The translations under genes were made by a program, and so were the position numbers. From Treponema sp. (GTDB lineage: Bacteria > Spirochaetota > Spirochaetia > Treponematales > Treponemataceae): 5,415 nt of DNA. The notes under the pieces were generated by a model. The model searched no databases. It saw only the letters and a list, made by a program, of their open reading frames with translations, and was not told the DNA's origin. Below are positions 5,415 through 5,415 of this stretch, in pieces (position 1 is the stretch's first letter; each line of letters begins with the position of its first letter). The DNA lies in NCBI GenBank assembly GCA_012799545.1, contig JAAZLA010000092.1:1-5415 (forward strand), read 5' to 3'.

Positions 5415-5415
5415 C

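Overview
The window looks like a piece of a spirochaete chromosome, most likely Treponema or a close relative. The main reason is the phenylalanyl-tRNA synthetase alpha subunit on the minus strand. It is of the archaeal/eukaryotic-cytosolic type (about 515 aa, with N-terminal winged-helix modules), which among bacteria is known as a spirochaete trait. A C-terminal outer-membrane beta-barrel ending in Phe, the fairly AT-rich composition and the strong use of TTT for Phe fit a diderm of this kind. The assignment is an inference; no 16S or other marker is present.

Layout: (1) 1-1195, plus strand: the 3' part of a gene cut by the left edge, encoding an outer-membrane beta-barrel domain. (2) 1196-1333: an intergenic region with a near-consensus sigma-70 promoter (TTGACA, 17 bp, TATATT) that overlaps several dyad symmetries, including an ACTAGT core reminiscent of Trp-repressor operators. 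(3) 1334-2539: a solitary trpB, tryptophan synthase beta chain, with no trpA or other trp gene beside it. (4) 2540-2636: a leader with two perfect inverted repeats, the second an 11-bp stem just upstream of the next Shine-Dalgarno. (5) 2637-2996: a single-hotdog acyl-CoA thioesterase. (6) 2997-3046: a short convergent junction with A/T-rich dyads. (7) 3047-3796 and 3811-5358, both minus strand: pheS followed 14 nt later by a divergent protein related to the uracil-DNA glycosylase superfamily, probably one transcription unit from a promoter at the right edge.

How the genes work together: the plus-strand genes look like independently expressed neighbours rather than a pathway operon. The lone TrpB, if no TrpA exists elsewhere, would most simply allow salvage of external indole plus serine to tryptophan. 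The enzyme contains no Trp residue itself and sits behind a strong promoter with possible operator symmetry, which fits expression under tryptophan starvation. The minus-strand pair joins a translation enzyme with a probable DNA-repair or nucleic-acid enzyme. No RNA genes, mobile elements, CRISPR arrays or attachment sites were seen. The most interesting items are the trpB control region, the lone and slightly atypical TrpB, the 11-bp leader hairpin and the unusual UDG-like protein.
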